Source: CAZJHX01 sp964545715 (GTDB taxonomy: Bacteria; Myxococcota_A; UBA9042; GCA-2863065). From it: DNA of 64,000 nucleotides. Both the position numbers and the translations under genes were made by a program. Shown here piece after piece: positions 18,087-26,135 of this stretch. Location: assembly GCA_964545715.1 (NCBI GenBank), contig CAZJHX010000033.1, positions 1 to 64,000 on the forward strand. Reading direction: 5' to 3'. How positions within the stretch are numbered: the first letter of the stretch is position 1; each line of letters begins with the position of its first letter. Below the pieces are notes generated by a model, which was not told where the DNA came from, did no database searches, and saw only the letters and a program-made list of their open reading frames with translations.

Positions 18087-19010
18087 TCAGGTGCTCGCGC
18101 CGGGAGCTCGGATTGACGGTCCCGGGCGCCACGTGGCCAGACTCAGCTGGGCGCGAAGCAGGTCGAGGAAGGACGTCAGCTTGGGGGACAGGTGCCTTGT
18201 GCTTGGATAAACAGCCTGCATTGGAACATCGGGGGGCCGCCAGTCGGGTAGCAGGTGCACAAGCCGGCCGGCCTCGATGTGCTCGAGGCAGAGTTGCAGC
18301 GGGAGCAGGGCGATGCCGAGGCTGGTCAGCGCGGCTTGTTGGAGAATGCCGAAGTCGTTGACGACGATTCGCGCGGAGACCGTCACGTTGGAGGTGGTCT
18401 GCCCCGAGCGGAGCTGCCATTGGGTCCGCGTCTGCCCGGCAGCAAAGACCAGGCAGTCGTGGGTCTTCAGGTCGTTTGGAGTCTCCGGCGCGCCGTGGCG
18501 GTCCACATAGTCCGGGCTGGCGACTACCAGCATGCTGCCCTTTCCCAGGGCCCGGCAGATGAGCGTGGAATCTGCGAGGCGCCCTACCCGAATCGCGACG
18601 TCGATGCCCTCGGCGACCAGGTCGACCACGCGATCCGTGGAGACCATCTCGATTCGGGTCTCCGGGTAGCGGCGAAGGAACTCGGTGATGGTGGGACCGA
18701 GGAACCCGGGATTGAGCGGCGCCGAGACACGCAGTACACCTCGCGGCGCCGCCTGCAGCTTGGTGACGGCGAGCTCGGCCTCCTCGATCTCTGCCACGAT
18801 GCGCGTGCAGTGGTGCAAGTACACGTCTCCGAGCTCCGTCAGGCTGAGCTTTCGCGTCGTCCGCTGCAGCAATCGTGCGCCCAGGCGCTCCTCCAGCGCC
18901 GCGACCCGGCGGCTGACGGTGGACTTGGGCATCTGGAGCTCTCGCGCGGCGGCGCGGAAGCTCCCAGCCTGCACGACCTTGGCGAACACGACCATCTCGT
19001 TGAGGTTCAT
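18087..19010 (-). CDS. LysR-family transcriptional regulator
   Basis: The 307-residue product has an N-terminal winged helix-turn-helix (residues ~1-60: FAKVVQAGSFRAAARELQM, STVSRRVAALEERLGARLL) and a periplasmic-binding-protein-like effector domain (about 90-290), the standard LysR size and plan. The helix-turn-helix resembles the CrgA/AaeR-like subgroup often placed beside small oxidoreductase genes. It is divergent to the monooxygenase-like gene at 19135, the classical LysR arrangement, so that gene is the likely target. A perfect 7-bp inverted repeat overlaps the start codon and may mediate autoregulation. The effector is unknown. Confidence 0.93.
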   Translation of the reverse strand: MNLNEMVVFAKVVQAGSFRAAARELQMPKSTVSRRVAALEERLGARLLQRTTRKLSLTELGDVYLHHCTRIVAEIEEAELAVTKLQAAPRGVLRVSAPLNPGFLGPTITEFLRRYPETRIEMVSTDRVVDLVAEGIDVAIRVGRLADSTLICRALGKGSMLVVASPDYVDRHGAPETPNDLKTHDCLVFAAGQTRTQWQLRSGQTTSNVTVSARIVVNDFGILQQAALTSLGIALLPLQLCLEHIEAGRLVHLLPDWRPPDVPMQAVYPSTRHLSPKLTSFLDLLRAQLSLATWRPGPSIRAPGAST

Positions 19011-19026
19011 GGGACCATTGTCCCAT
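19009..19026. promoter_or_regulatory. Perfect inverted repeat at the lysR start, candidate operator
   Basis: ATGGGAC (19009-19015) and GTCCCAT (19020-19026) form a perfect 7-bp dyad with a CATT spacer. It overlaps the start codon of the LysR gene and faces the divergent monooxygenase gene. It does not fit the T-N11-A LysR box exactly, so the bound protein is uncertain. Confidence 0.45.
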
Positions 19027-19134
19027 TGGATGGACAGTCATTCCAGATAAGAGGGTCTAGTGCGGATTACGGGCCACTGGCAAAGTGAAGGGCGTCGGAA
19101 CTAAACCCGTCCAATACTCACGTGGAGGTGAAAC

Positions 19135-19428
19135 ATGTCGGTGCTCGTAGCAATGTCCATGGACGTCAAACCCGAATCCCGGGACCAGCTAGAGGGTTGG
19201 TTGAAAGCGGAGACCCGACACACACGGGCCTTCGAGGGGTGTATCTCGGTGAGCATCCACGTCGATCAGCAGAATCCCCACCATCTCTTCGTCCTCGGCC
19301 ATTGGGAGTCGCCTGAGCACCACGAGCAGTACATGGCCTGGCGAGCCGAGAAGGGCGACGTCGAAGAGCTGATGGCGTGGATGGCCACCCCGCCGACCGC
19401 CCATCGCTACGATGAGTTTCTGGTATAG
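19135..19428 (+). CDS. Antibiotic biosynthesis monooxygenase (ABM) domain protein
   Basis: The product is 97 residues, starting at ATG 19135 with GGAGG (19124-19128) 6 nt upstream. It is a single ferredoxin-like ABM domain: the pattern AMSMDVKPESRDQLEGWLK, TRAFEGCISVSIH, HHLFVLGHWESPEHHEQYM matches the family. ABM proteins are small dimeric enzymes such as quinol monooxygenases, or haem and stress-related proteins; the substrate cannot be told from sequence. It lies divergent to a LysR regulator, suggesting induction by an aromatic or electrophilic compound. That role is inference. Confidence 0.88.
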   Translation: MSVLVAMSMDVKPESRDQLEGWLKAETRHTRAFEGCISVSIHVDQQNPHHLFVLGHWESPEHHEQYMAWRAEKGDVEELMAWMATPPTAHRYDEFLV

Positions 19429-19493
19429 CGCACGGGCGCCTGGTGCTGACCGCGGTCAGTGGGGCCCGCGCTGTCGTTCGTCACAATAACGGG

Positions 19494-21485
19494 GTGCCGC
19501 TGACACGCCGAGTGTTGTTCGGCGCGGTCGCGATCTGCGCATGCGCTGAACAACGGCCCGCGCCACCGATGTATGTGCCGGACCCAGGCTCCGTGTTCGC
19601 GGCCCCGGACATGGCGCGCGGGCAGCCGGACTCCGAGGCGATATCAGATGATGTACCGCCCACGGACGTCGTCGATGGCGCCACCGATGCGGCTGCGACA
19701 CCTGTGGTCGCGGTAATCTCGGTCGACGCGCAGGCGGGATACGTGCCGTTTCAGGTCCACTTCGACGGGTCCGCCTCGTCTGGCGGCCAGTATGCGTGGG
19801 ACGTGGACGGCGACGGAGAGCCGGACGCATCGACGCCGGCGACCACGGCGACATTTACCGTGCCGGGCGCTCATACGGTCACCCTGACAGTCACGAACCC
19901 GGACGCGATCGGGCAGTCTGCCACCGCGAGCACGGTGATTCATGCGTTGGAGCTGACCCCGACGACGTTGTTTGAAGAGCCGTTCGATACCGACCCGTTC
20001 GGCAGCGGGCGCTGGAAGGTGATGAAAGGCGACTGCCAGACCGCCAAGCCGGGGACCGTTCAGTATGCAAGCGACGAGGACGGCTGCGCGGGACCAGGCG
20101 GGTACGTGCGCAGGGAGAACGCCGGCGCACGCTGCTTGCAGTGGTCTGGACCTGTGTTCGACACGGCCGGCTTCTCGGACCTCGTGCTGGAGTATGCGCA
20201 TCGCCTGGACGGTGGATCCGCCGGCGTCCAGCTGCTGACGAGCGCCGGTTGGAAGCCCGTGTCGACCGTGTCGTCCGGGGATCCGTCGGCCTGGGTCGTC
20301 GAGCAGGTGCCGGTCTCGGGGACCATCTCGGGTGTCCGCCTGATCCTGGATGGGTCCGATGGACAGACGCGACGACTGGACTGCGTTCGGCTGCACGGCA
20401 CCGAGAGCTGCAAGCCACCGGTGGGCTTTGTCGTGCAGCCTCAGTCCGCCCACACCTGTCCGGGCGGCGCGGTGACGATCGAGGCGGTGGCGACCGGCGA
20501 CGACCTCCAATACCAGTGGCTGGCGAACGGCAAGCCCGTGACCGACGGGCCCCACGTCAGCGGCGCGACCACCCCGCTGTTGAAGCTGTCGGCGCTGACC
20601 GAGGCAGACAGCGCGGAGTACACATGTCGCGTGACGGGAACCTGCGGTGAGGCGATTTCGACGTCCGCTCTTGTCACGGCTGCGACCGGCCCGGTGTTCG
20701 CACAGCAGCCGCAGTCGGCACAGGTTTGTGAACACTCGACGGTCACACTGACCTCGAAAGCGCAGGGAGAGGGCGCCGTAACGTACCAATGGGAGAAGGA
20801 CGGGGTCCCGCTGGCGGACGCGCCGCAGAAGGTCACCGGCTCCCAACAGCCGGCGCTGACGATCTCGGAGGTGGGCGCCGGGGATCTGGGCGACTACCGT
20901 CTCCGCGCCACCGACGGCTGCGGCACCACCTTGTCAGACATCGCGGTGCTGACGCTGCGAGACTGGGATGCCGTCGTCCCGCTGCCCGCGGCCGGCGATC
21001 TGGACAAACAGGTGCCGGTCGCCCTGCCCTACGACGAAGATTGGGTGCTCCAGGCCTCGCTGAAGGGCTGCAGCGCGGGGCACTTCAAGCGCTACCTGAA
21101 GGGTCACGAGACCGAGTTCTTGGACCTGTTCGTCCACGCCGGTCACAAGAAGCTGGGCCTGCGGCTGGCCAACACGAAGATCTGGTTCTTGTCGGCGCTG
21201 GTCGGCGAGGGCCATTTCTACCCCGAGTGGACCAAAGACCACTACGCCTACACGACACACGACCTGCCGGTCAGCGCGGGCGACCACACGGTGCGTATCG
21301 AATACCGTGTGGGACCCGGGGACGACGACGGCAACGCACGCATGTACTGGGATGGCGTGCTGGTCGGCCACTGGACCTTCTGGCGCGAGAAGCTGCCGCC
21401 TGCAATGACGTTTCTGCGCGTCGGCCACATCCAGGGCGGCTCGTTGAAGTACCTCGTCGGCTGCGTCGACCTCGGGGCCGAATAG
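19494..21485 (+). CDS. Lipoprotein with PKD and two Ig-like domains
   Basis: GTG 19494 is the most likely start because it gives a compact lipoprotein-type signal (RRVLFGAVAICAC); the frame is open to 19443 and no ribosome site decides it. The 663-residue product has an Asp/Pro linker, a PKD domain (about 75-150; VHFDGSASSGGQYAWDVDGD), a region with Cys that may be a jelly-roll (about 160-305), two Ig-like domains of I-set type (about 310-400 and 405-495; YQWLANGKPV...YTCRV and YQWEKDGVPL...YRLRATD), and a ~165-residue C-terminal domain of unknown type. Such domain strings occur in exported carbohydrate-active or adhesive proteins. No catalytic domain was recognised. Confidence 0.78.
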   Translation: MPLTRRVLFGAVAICACAEQRPAPPMYVPDPGSVFAAPDMARGQPDSEAISDDVPPTDVVDGATDAAATPVVAVISVDAQAGYVPFQVHFDGSASSGGQYAWDVDGDGEPDASTPATTATFTVPGAHTVTLTVTNPDAIGQSATASTVIHALELTPTTLFEEPFDTDPFGSGRWKVMKGDCQTAKPGTVQYASDEDGCAGPGGYVRRENAGARCLQWSGPVFDTAGFSDLVLEYAHRLDGGSAGVQLLTSAGWKPVSTVSSGDPSAWVVEQVPVSGTISGVRLILDGSDGQTRRLDCVRLHGTESCKPPVGFVVQPQSAHTCPGGAVTIEAVATGDDLQYQWLANGKPVTDGPHVSGATTPLLKLSALTEADSAEYTCRVTGTCGEAISTSALVTAATGPVFAQQPQSAQVCEHSTVTLTSKAQGEGAVTYQWEKDGVPLADAPQKVTGSQQPALTISEVGAGDLGDYRLRATDGCGTTLSDIAVLTLRDWDAVVPLPAAGDLDKQVPVALPYDEDWVLQASLKGCSAGHFKRYLKGHETEFLDLFVHAGHKKLGLRLANTKIWFLSALVGEGHFYPEWTKDHYAYTTHDLPVSAGDHTVRIEYRVGPGDDDGNARMYWDGVLVGHWTFWREKLPPAMTFLRVGHIQGGSLKYLVGCVDLGAE

Positions 21486-21740
21486 CGTCGCCCGACGCCG
21501 GTCCGCTGGTCATCATCGGCAAGCGCTGGCACCAGCCGAACGCCGGCAAGGTCACGCCCGTCTTCCCGCATGCGCTCACCTACACCGCGCCACCCGCTCC
21601 TGAGTAGCGAAGCGTTGCGTCACCAACGCGAAATCGGTTCGTCCTGGTCTATCCGCGATCTTTTTTATGCAGGATAAATCTCATGTGCCGATAGGGCAGA
21701 GGACGGTCAATTTCACCATGACTGGATAGGAGGCTGAATC
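21486..21740. other. Intergenic region before the hemerythrin gene
   Basis: This 255-bp gap is one of the largest in the window. It holds a 6-bp inverted repeat at 21612-21629, an AT-rich patch with TTTTTTATGCAGG near 21661-21675 that could be promoter sequence, and a short open stretch in another frame to 21607 (LVIIGKRWHQPNAGK) with no start or ribosome site. I see no complete gene. Confidence 0.5.
21612..21629 (+). terminator. Possible hairpin after the PKD/Ig lipoprotein
   Basis: GCGTTG and CAACGC form a perfect 6-bp stem with a 6-nt loop. No T-tract follows, so it is only a weak candidate. Confidence 0.2.
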
Positions 21741-22136
21741 GTGTCACTTACAACCCAACTCAGGCGTGAGCACGGCCAGATCGTGCAGGTGTTGGAGAAG
21801 ATCAAGACGGCCGGCGTGGGCTCGCCGGTGGGGCAGCGACTGCTGCTGTCGGCCAAGCAGGGCCTGTTGGCTCATCTCGCCAAAGAAGACGAGAAGCTGT
21901 ATCCGGCCCTGAACCGCGCCGCACAAGACGATCCGAGTCTGCGCAACACGCTGGAGATCTTTGCCAAGGACATGGATACGGTGTCGCAGGCGGCGCTGGA
22001 TTTCTTCGGCAAGTACGAGGGCGGCGGATCGGGCTTGGAGTTCGCCCGTGACTTCGGCCAGCTCTTCGCCGCGCTGGGGGCCCGCATCGGGCGCGAGGAG
22101 AACATCCTCTACAAGCGTTACGACGCCCTCCAATAA
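21741..22136 (+). CDS. Hemerythrin (HHE) domain protein
   Basis: The product is 131 residues from GTG 21741, preceded by a perfect AGGAGG (21728-21733) with 7-nt spacing. The helices carry the expected ligands: LRREHGQIVQ, LLAHLAKEDEKLYP and an ENILY motif near the C-terminus. Hemerythrin-like domains bind a non-haem di-iron centre and sense or carry O2 or NO, or protect iron-sulfur clusters. It stands next to the chemosensory operon, convergent with cheR and only 13 nt from its end; some hemerythrins act in aerotaxis, but this one has no signalling domain, so any link is inference. Confidence 0.85.
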   Translation: MSLTTQLRREHGQIVQVLEKIKTAGVGSPVGQRLLLSAKQGLLAHLAKEDEKLYPALNRAAQDDPSLRNTLEIFAKDMDTVSQAALDFFGKYEGGGSGLEFARDFGQLFAALGARIGREENILYKRYDALQ

Positions 22137-22149
22137 GCCTCTCGGGCCG

Positions 22150-22983
22150 CTAGCCGGCCTCCCACTCACATCGCTGATAGAAGATGCTCTGGCCCACTTG
22201 ATGGCGCCGACACTTCAGGTCCTGCGCTCGAATCGACTCGGCGCCCCCCAGCAACAGGTACCCGGCCGGCTGGAGCTTTTGCAGCGCCCGCCGAAGAAGG
22301 CCGAGGCGGGTCTCAGAGTCGAAGTAGATGAGCACGTTGCGCATCAAGACCAGGTCGCAGGTCGGCAGGAGCGGCCAGCTGTGCAACAGGTTCATTCGGC
22401 GGAACTCCACGGCGCACTTGACCTCGTCGCACAGCGCCCACATGTCCTGCTCAGGCGTGAAGTGGCGAAGAAGCAGATGCGAAGGGAGCCCGCGACTGAC
22501 AGCCAATGAGGAGTAGCGACCGCGTCTCGCCTCTACGAGCACGCTCTCGTTGATGTCGGTCCCGATAATGCGCACAGACCAGTCGGCGAGCTGTGGAAAG
22601 TGCTCCTGGAGCATCATTGCCAGGCTGTAGGCCTCCTGACCCGTCGAGCAGCCTGCCGACCAGACAACCAGTTGCCGATGCCCGCGGTTCGCGTGGAGCA
22701 GCCGCGGGATCACGTCGCCCCAAAGCGCCTCGAACGGCTGGAGGTCACGAAAAAAGGTGGTCTCATTGGTGGTCATCGACTCGATGATCCGGTCTATGAG
22801 CATGGGCTTGCTGCCCGCCCGGGCCGCGTCGACAAGCAGGTCTACGGACGGAAAGCCCTCAGCTCGAGCAAGCGGGCGAAGTCGTGTGTTGGCCAGGTAA
22901 CTCTTCTCGTCGCCAAGGACGATCCCCGTCTGCGCTCGAAGTGTCTGCGCCACGAACGAGTAGCTGGCCCAGCTGATACTCAT
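22150..22983 (-). CDS. cheR: CheR chemoreceptor glutamate methyltransferase
   Basis: The product is 277 residues. ATG 22983 overlaps the cheB stop as ATGA. It has the N-terminal CheR helical domain and a C-terminal SAM-dependent Rossmann domain: TTNETTFFRD, VWSAGCSTGQEAYSLAM (SAM loop), IIGTDIN, and LVLMRNVLIYFD. It methylates glutamates on the receptor encoded upstream, opposing CheB. There is no TPR extension and no beta-subdomain insertion. It is last of the cheA-cheW-mcp-cheB-cheR operon. Confidence 0.95.
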   Translation of the reverse strand: MSISWASYSFVAQTLRAQTGIVLGDEKSYLANTRLRPLARAEGFPSVDLLVDAARAGSKPMLIDRIIESMTTNETTFFRDLQPFEALWGDVIPRLLHANRGHRQLVVWSAGCSTGQEAYSLAMMLQEHFPQLADWSVRIIGTDINESVLVEARRGRYSSLAVSRGLPSHLLLRHFTPEQDMWALCDEVKCAVEFRRMNLLHSWPLLPTCDLVLMRNVLIYFDSETRLGLLRRALQKLQPAGYLLLGGAESIRAQDLKCRRHQVGQSIFYQRCEWEAG

Positions 22984-24080
22984 GACGCGACCCCAACGCT
23001 CCGGCCAGACCGCCCAAACGCGGCCGTCAGCCGCACGATGGCGTCGCCGACCTCGCTCAGCGGCAGCACCTCGTCTGCGAGCGAGCTCTCCACGACACAT
23101 CGCGGCATTCCCCACACCACCGAGGTCGCCTGATCCTGCGCGATGACGTGCCCGCCCGCGGCCTTGATGGCCTCGCAGCCCCGTAGTCCATCCGCGCCCA
23201 TGCCCGTAAGCACCACGGCCAGAACCCGGTCGCCAAACTCACGAGCAGCCGAGCGAAACAGCACGTCCGCCGAGGGCCTGCACGCGTTCTCCGGAGGCGA
23301 ATTGTTCAAACTCAGCTGGTGTCGTCCGCCGACCGTGTGAACCTCCAGGTGCTGTCCAGCGCGCGCGATCCACACATCGGCTCGCGAAAGCGCGGTATGG
23401 TCCGACGCCTCCCGGACGGCCACCGGGCACGTTCTGTTCAGCCGCTCCGCCAGCAGCTCCGTAAAGCCCTCGGGCATGTGCTGCGCAACCAAGATGGGCA
23501 CGCGCAGGTCGGCCGGCAGCGCGCCCAACACGACGTGAAGTGCCGCGGGCCCTCCGGTTGAGCTCGCGATGACGACCGCCTCGATGTTCCGGTTCTTTCG
23601 AGTGGCACGTCGACGGCGGTCTGATGTCGCCAGCGGCTCCCCGCGACGGGTGCGGCGGGCAACACCACGGTCCCCGCAAAGAGCCCGCAGTGGCGGCAGC
23701 AGCAGCTCTCGAACGACCTCGACGACGCCGGCATCCAAGCTCTGCGCCGCTCTGGGCTTGAGCACACAGGCGCCGGCGCCGGCCAGCAGCGCCTCGACCG
23801 TGGCGACGGCGCCTTTTCCAGCCGATGCACTAAACACCACCACCGGCAGGCTGGGACGCAGCTGCTTGAGCGACCGCAGCACTTCGAGCCCACTCATATC
23901 AGGGAGTCCAAGATCCAACAGAACGGCGTCCGGGTTGAGCTCGGCCACCCGCTGAACCGCAAGCCGCCCATTGCGGGCGACGCCGCAGACTTGCACGTCC
24001 GGTACCGGCTCCATCGCGCGAGCGACGAGACGCCGCACGACGACGGAGTCTTCGACCACCAAGAGTCGGATCTTACGCAT
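22980..24080 (-). CDS. cheB: CheB receptor methylesterase/glutamine deamidase
   Basis: The product is 366 residues. The N-terminal receiver domain has acidic pocket VVEDS, phospho-acceptor Asp56 (VLLDLGLPDMSG) and KPRAA. After a basic, Arg-rich linker (about 130-165), the C-terminal esterase has the catalytic Ser (ASSTGGPAAL), His (QHMPEGFT) and Asp (GMGADGLRG). It demethylates receptors when phosphorylated by CheA. It lies 18 nt after the receptor gene and overlaps cheR, so the adaptation pair is translationally linked. Confidence 0.95.
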   Translation of the reverse strand: MRKIRLLVVEDSVVVRRLVARAMEPVPDVQVCGVARNGRLAVQRVAELNPDAVLLDLGLPDMSGLEVLRSLKQLRPSLPVVVFSASAGKGAVATVEALLAGAGACVLKPRAAQSLDAGVVEVVRELLLPPLRALCGDRGVARRTRRGEPLATSDRRRRATRKNRNIEAVVIASSTGGPAALHVVLGALPADLRVPILVAQHMPEGFTELLAERLNRTCPVAVREASDHTALSRADVWIARAGQHLEVHTVGGRHQLSLNNSPPENACRPSADVLFRSAAREFGDRVLAVVLTGMGADGLRGCEAIKAAGGHVIAQDQATSVVWGMPRCVVESSLADEVLPLSEVGDAIVRLTAAFGRSGRSVGVAS

Positions 24081-24098
24081 CGCCCTCCCCTTTGGCCG

Positions 24099-25682
24099 CT
24101 AGTACGTGAACTGCCCGACGAGCTGCTGCAGGTCGATCGCGAGCTTTGACAGGTCCTCACACGAGGTCAGCGACTCACCGACTCTGCGGGTCGTGTCCTG
24201 TGCCGCTCGGGCGACACCCTCGATGTTTGTAGCGATATCGGCGCTCCCTCGGGCGGCCTCGGTCGCGTTGCGACCAATCTCGTTGGTCGTCACGGACTGC
24301 TCTTCGACCGCGCTGGAGATCGTCACCTGTATGTCGCTGATCTGGTCGATGATCGTGGAGATCTTGCCGATGGCGTCCACCGCATCGCGCGTGTCCAGCT
24401 GAATCGCCTCGATCTTCCGGCTGATGTCCTCGGTCGCTCTGGCAGTCTCCTTGGCCAGCTCTTTGACCTCGTTGGCGACCACCGCGAAGCCTCTCCCGGC
24501 CTCACCGGCTCGAGCGGCCTCGATCGTCGCGTTCAGCGCCAGCAGGTTGGTCTGCTGGGCCACCGCCGTGATCACGCGCACGACATTGCCGATCTCCTTG
24601 CTGCTCTCTCCGAGCTTGGTGACGGTCGTGTTGGTCTCGTTGGCCATCTGCACCGCAGTAGTCGCCACGTCGGCCGCCTCGGCGGCGTTGCGCGCGATCT
24701 CCTTTACGCTGGCCGTCATCTGCTCAGCAGCGCTGGCCACGCCCTGGACGTTGGCGTTGACCTGGGTGGCCGCGGCGGCCGCCACATTGGCCTGCGTGGA
24801 CGTCTCTTCGGCGTTGCCTCCGAGCTGCATGGCCATAGTGGTCATCTGCGCGGACGATGCTGCCAGCGTCTGCGCGGAGCTGCCGATAGTTCGGATGTTG
24901 GTGCGCAGGAACGTCAGAAACTCCCGCAGCCCCTCGCTCATCAGCCCGATCGCATCGTCACCCGCGACGGCCACCGACTTCGTGAGGTCACCCGCGGCGG
25001 CTGCGGTGACCGACGTGAGCATCTGCTCCACCTTCTCTCGCAACAGGGCCGTCGCCCGCTGATCACGCTCGAGCGCCTCAGCCTCTCGGGTTCGGGCAGC
25101 CCTCAAGTTGGCGAAGCACCGGGCCAGCCCCTCGCCCAGCTGGCCGATCTCGTCGGCTCCCGAGACCTGGATCTCCTGGCTGAGGTCCCCGCCGGCGACG
25201 GCGTTGACGACCGCCAGCATACTGTCGACCTTAGCGCGCAGCGCCATGTCCGCGAGCTTCTGCTCGGTGATGTCTGTAGCGTATGTAACAACCTTGAACG
25301 GGCTGCCGGCCAAGTCCAGAATCGGGTTGTACGCCGCCTGAATCCAGACCTCTGCACCGCCTTTCCCAAGGAGCTTGTACTCCCTGGCCGCGTGCTCGCC
25401 CCGGTTTAGCCCAGCCCAGAAATCAGCGAACTCGTCGCTGTTGGCGGACACCGTGTCCACGAACATGCGATGGTGGCGACCCTCGACCTCGTCCAAGCGG
25501 TAGCCGACGAGGGCAAGGAAGTTCTTGTTGGCCGCGATGATCGTGCCGTCCATCTCGAACTCGATCACGCACTGCGCCATATCGATGGCGTCGAGCTTGC
25601 CCTGCGCTTCGTGGTCCACGCTGACGCGGCCGCTCTTCGCCGTCCCTTTTCGCCCGGTCTTCATTTTGGTCTTCTGGTTCAT
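24099..25682 (-). CDS. Soluble methyl-accepting chemotaxis protein with PAS domain
   Basis: The product is 527 residues from ATG 25682, chosen because CAGGGGG precedes it; the longer frame overlaps cheW. It has no membrane segment. Order: basic N-terminus, PAS domain (about 30-145; FEMDGTIIAANKNFLALVGY, ATDITEQKLA), two HAMP-like segments (about 150-275; GDLSQEIQVSGADEIG and GDLTKSVAVAGDDAIG), then a long coiled-coil signalling domain with the hairpin tip VAQQTNLLALNATIEAARA. The C-terminus ends in QFTY and lacks an NWETF-like CheR tether. It is a cytoplasmic receptor sensing through PAS, perhaps redox or a small ligand, and is dedicated to this cluster. Confidence 0.94.
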   Translation of the reverse strand: MNQKTKMKTGRKGTAKSGRVSVDHEAQGKLDAIDMAQCVIEFEMDGTIIAANKNFLALVGYRLDEVEGRHHRMFVDTVSANSDEFADFWAGLNRGEHAAREYKLLGKGGAEVWIQAAYNPILDLAGSPFKVVTYATDITEQKLADMALRAKVDSMLAVVNAVAGGDLSQEIQVSGADEIGQLGEGLARCFANLRAARTREAEALERDQRATALLREKVEQMLTSVTAAAAGDLTKSVAVAGDDAIGLMSEGLREFLTFLRTNIRTIGSSAQTLAASSAQMTTMAMQLGGNAEETSTQANVAAAAATQVNANVQGVASAAEQMTASVKEIARNAAEAADVATTAVQMANETNTTVTKLGESSKEIGNVVRVITAVAQQTNLLALNATIEAARAGEAGRGFAVVANEVKELAKETARATEDISRKIEAIQLDTRDAVDAIGKISTIIDQISDIQVTISSAVEEQSVTTNEIGRNATEAARGSADIATNIEGVARAAQDTTRRVGESLTSCEDLSKLAIDLQQLVGQFTY

Positions 25683-25707
25683 CGTAACCCCCTGAAATTG
25701 TTTCTCA

Positions 25708-26133
25708 TCAACAGAGATTGACTGTCTTTTCGATGTCGAGGCGTAGGAGCAGGCGACCTTCCAGCATGTAGACGCCGTCGACCAGGTCGCGCATGGCGCC
25801 TTCAATCGTCTCCGGTCGTGGCGCCAGGTCTCGATCCTCCACGAGCAGGACATCGTCGATACTGTCCACCAACAGGCTCACTGCGCCGCCCTCATCGGTC
25901 AGCACGACGTTCATGGGCTCAACATCGGGCGCGCGGTCCGCAAAACCGAGTCGACGTCGCAGGTCCAACGCGACCACAACCTGCCCACGCAAGTTGATGA
26001 GCCCCCGAACAACCGGTGGGGCTTTGGGGACCCGCGTCATCGTCTGGTAGGTCACAACCTCCTGGACGCGCTGCACGTCTACGCCGAAGAACAGGCCGTT
26101 CACAAAGAAGGTGCATAGCTGCGTGGTCGCCAT
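25708..26133 (-). CDS. cheW: CheW coupling protein
   Basis: The product is 141 residues, a single SH3-like CheW domain (CTFFVNGLFFGVDVQRVQEVV, MTRVPKAPPVVRGLINLRGQVV). It links the receptor to CheA in the signalling array. The start lies 2 nt after the cheA stop and the receptor gene follows 25 nt downstream, so it is in the operon. Confidence 0.95.
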   Translation of the reverse strand: MATTQLCTFFVNGLFFGVDVQRVQEVVTYQTMTRVPKAPPVVRGLINLRGQVVVALDLRRRLGFADRAPDVEPMNVVLTDEGGAVSLLVDSIDDVLLVEDRDLAPRPETIEGAMRDLVDGVYMLEGRLLLRLDIEKTVNLC

Positions 26134-26135
26134 GG

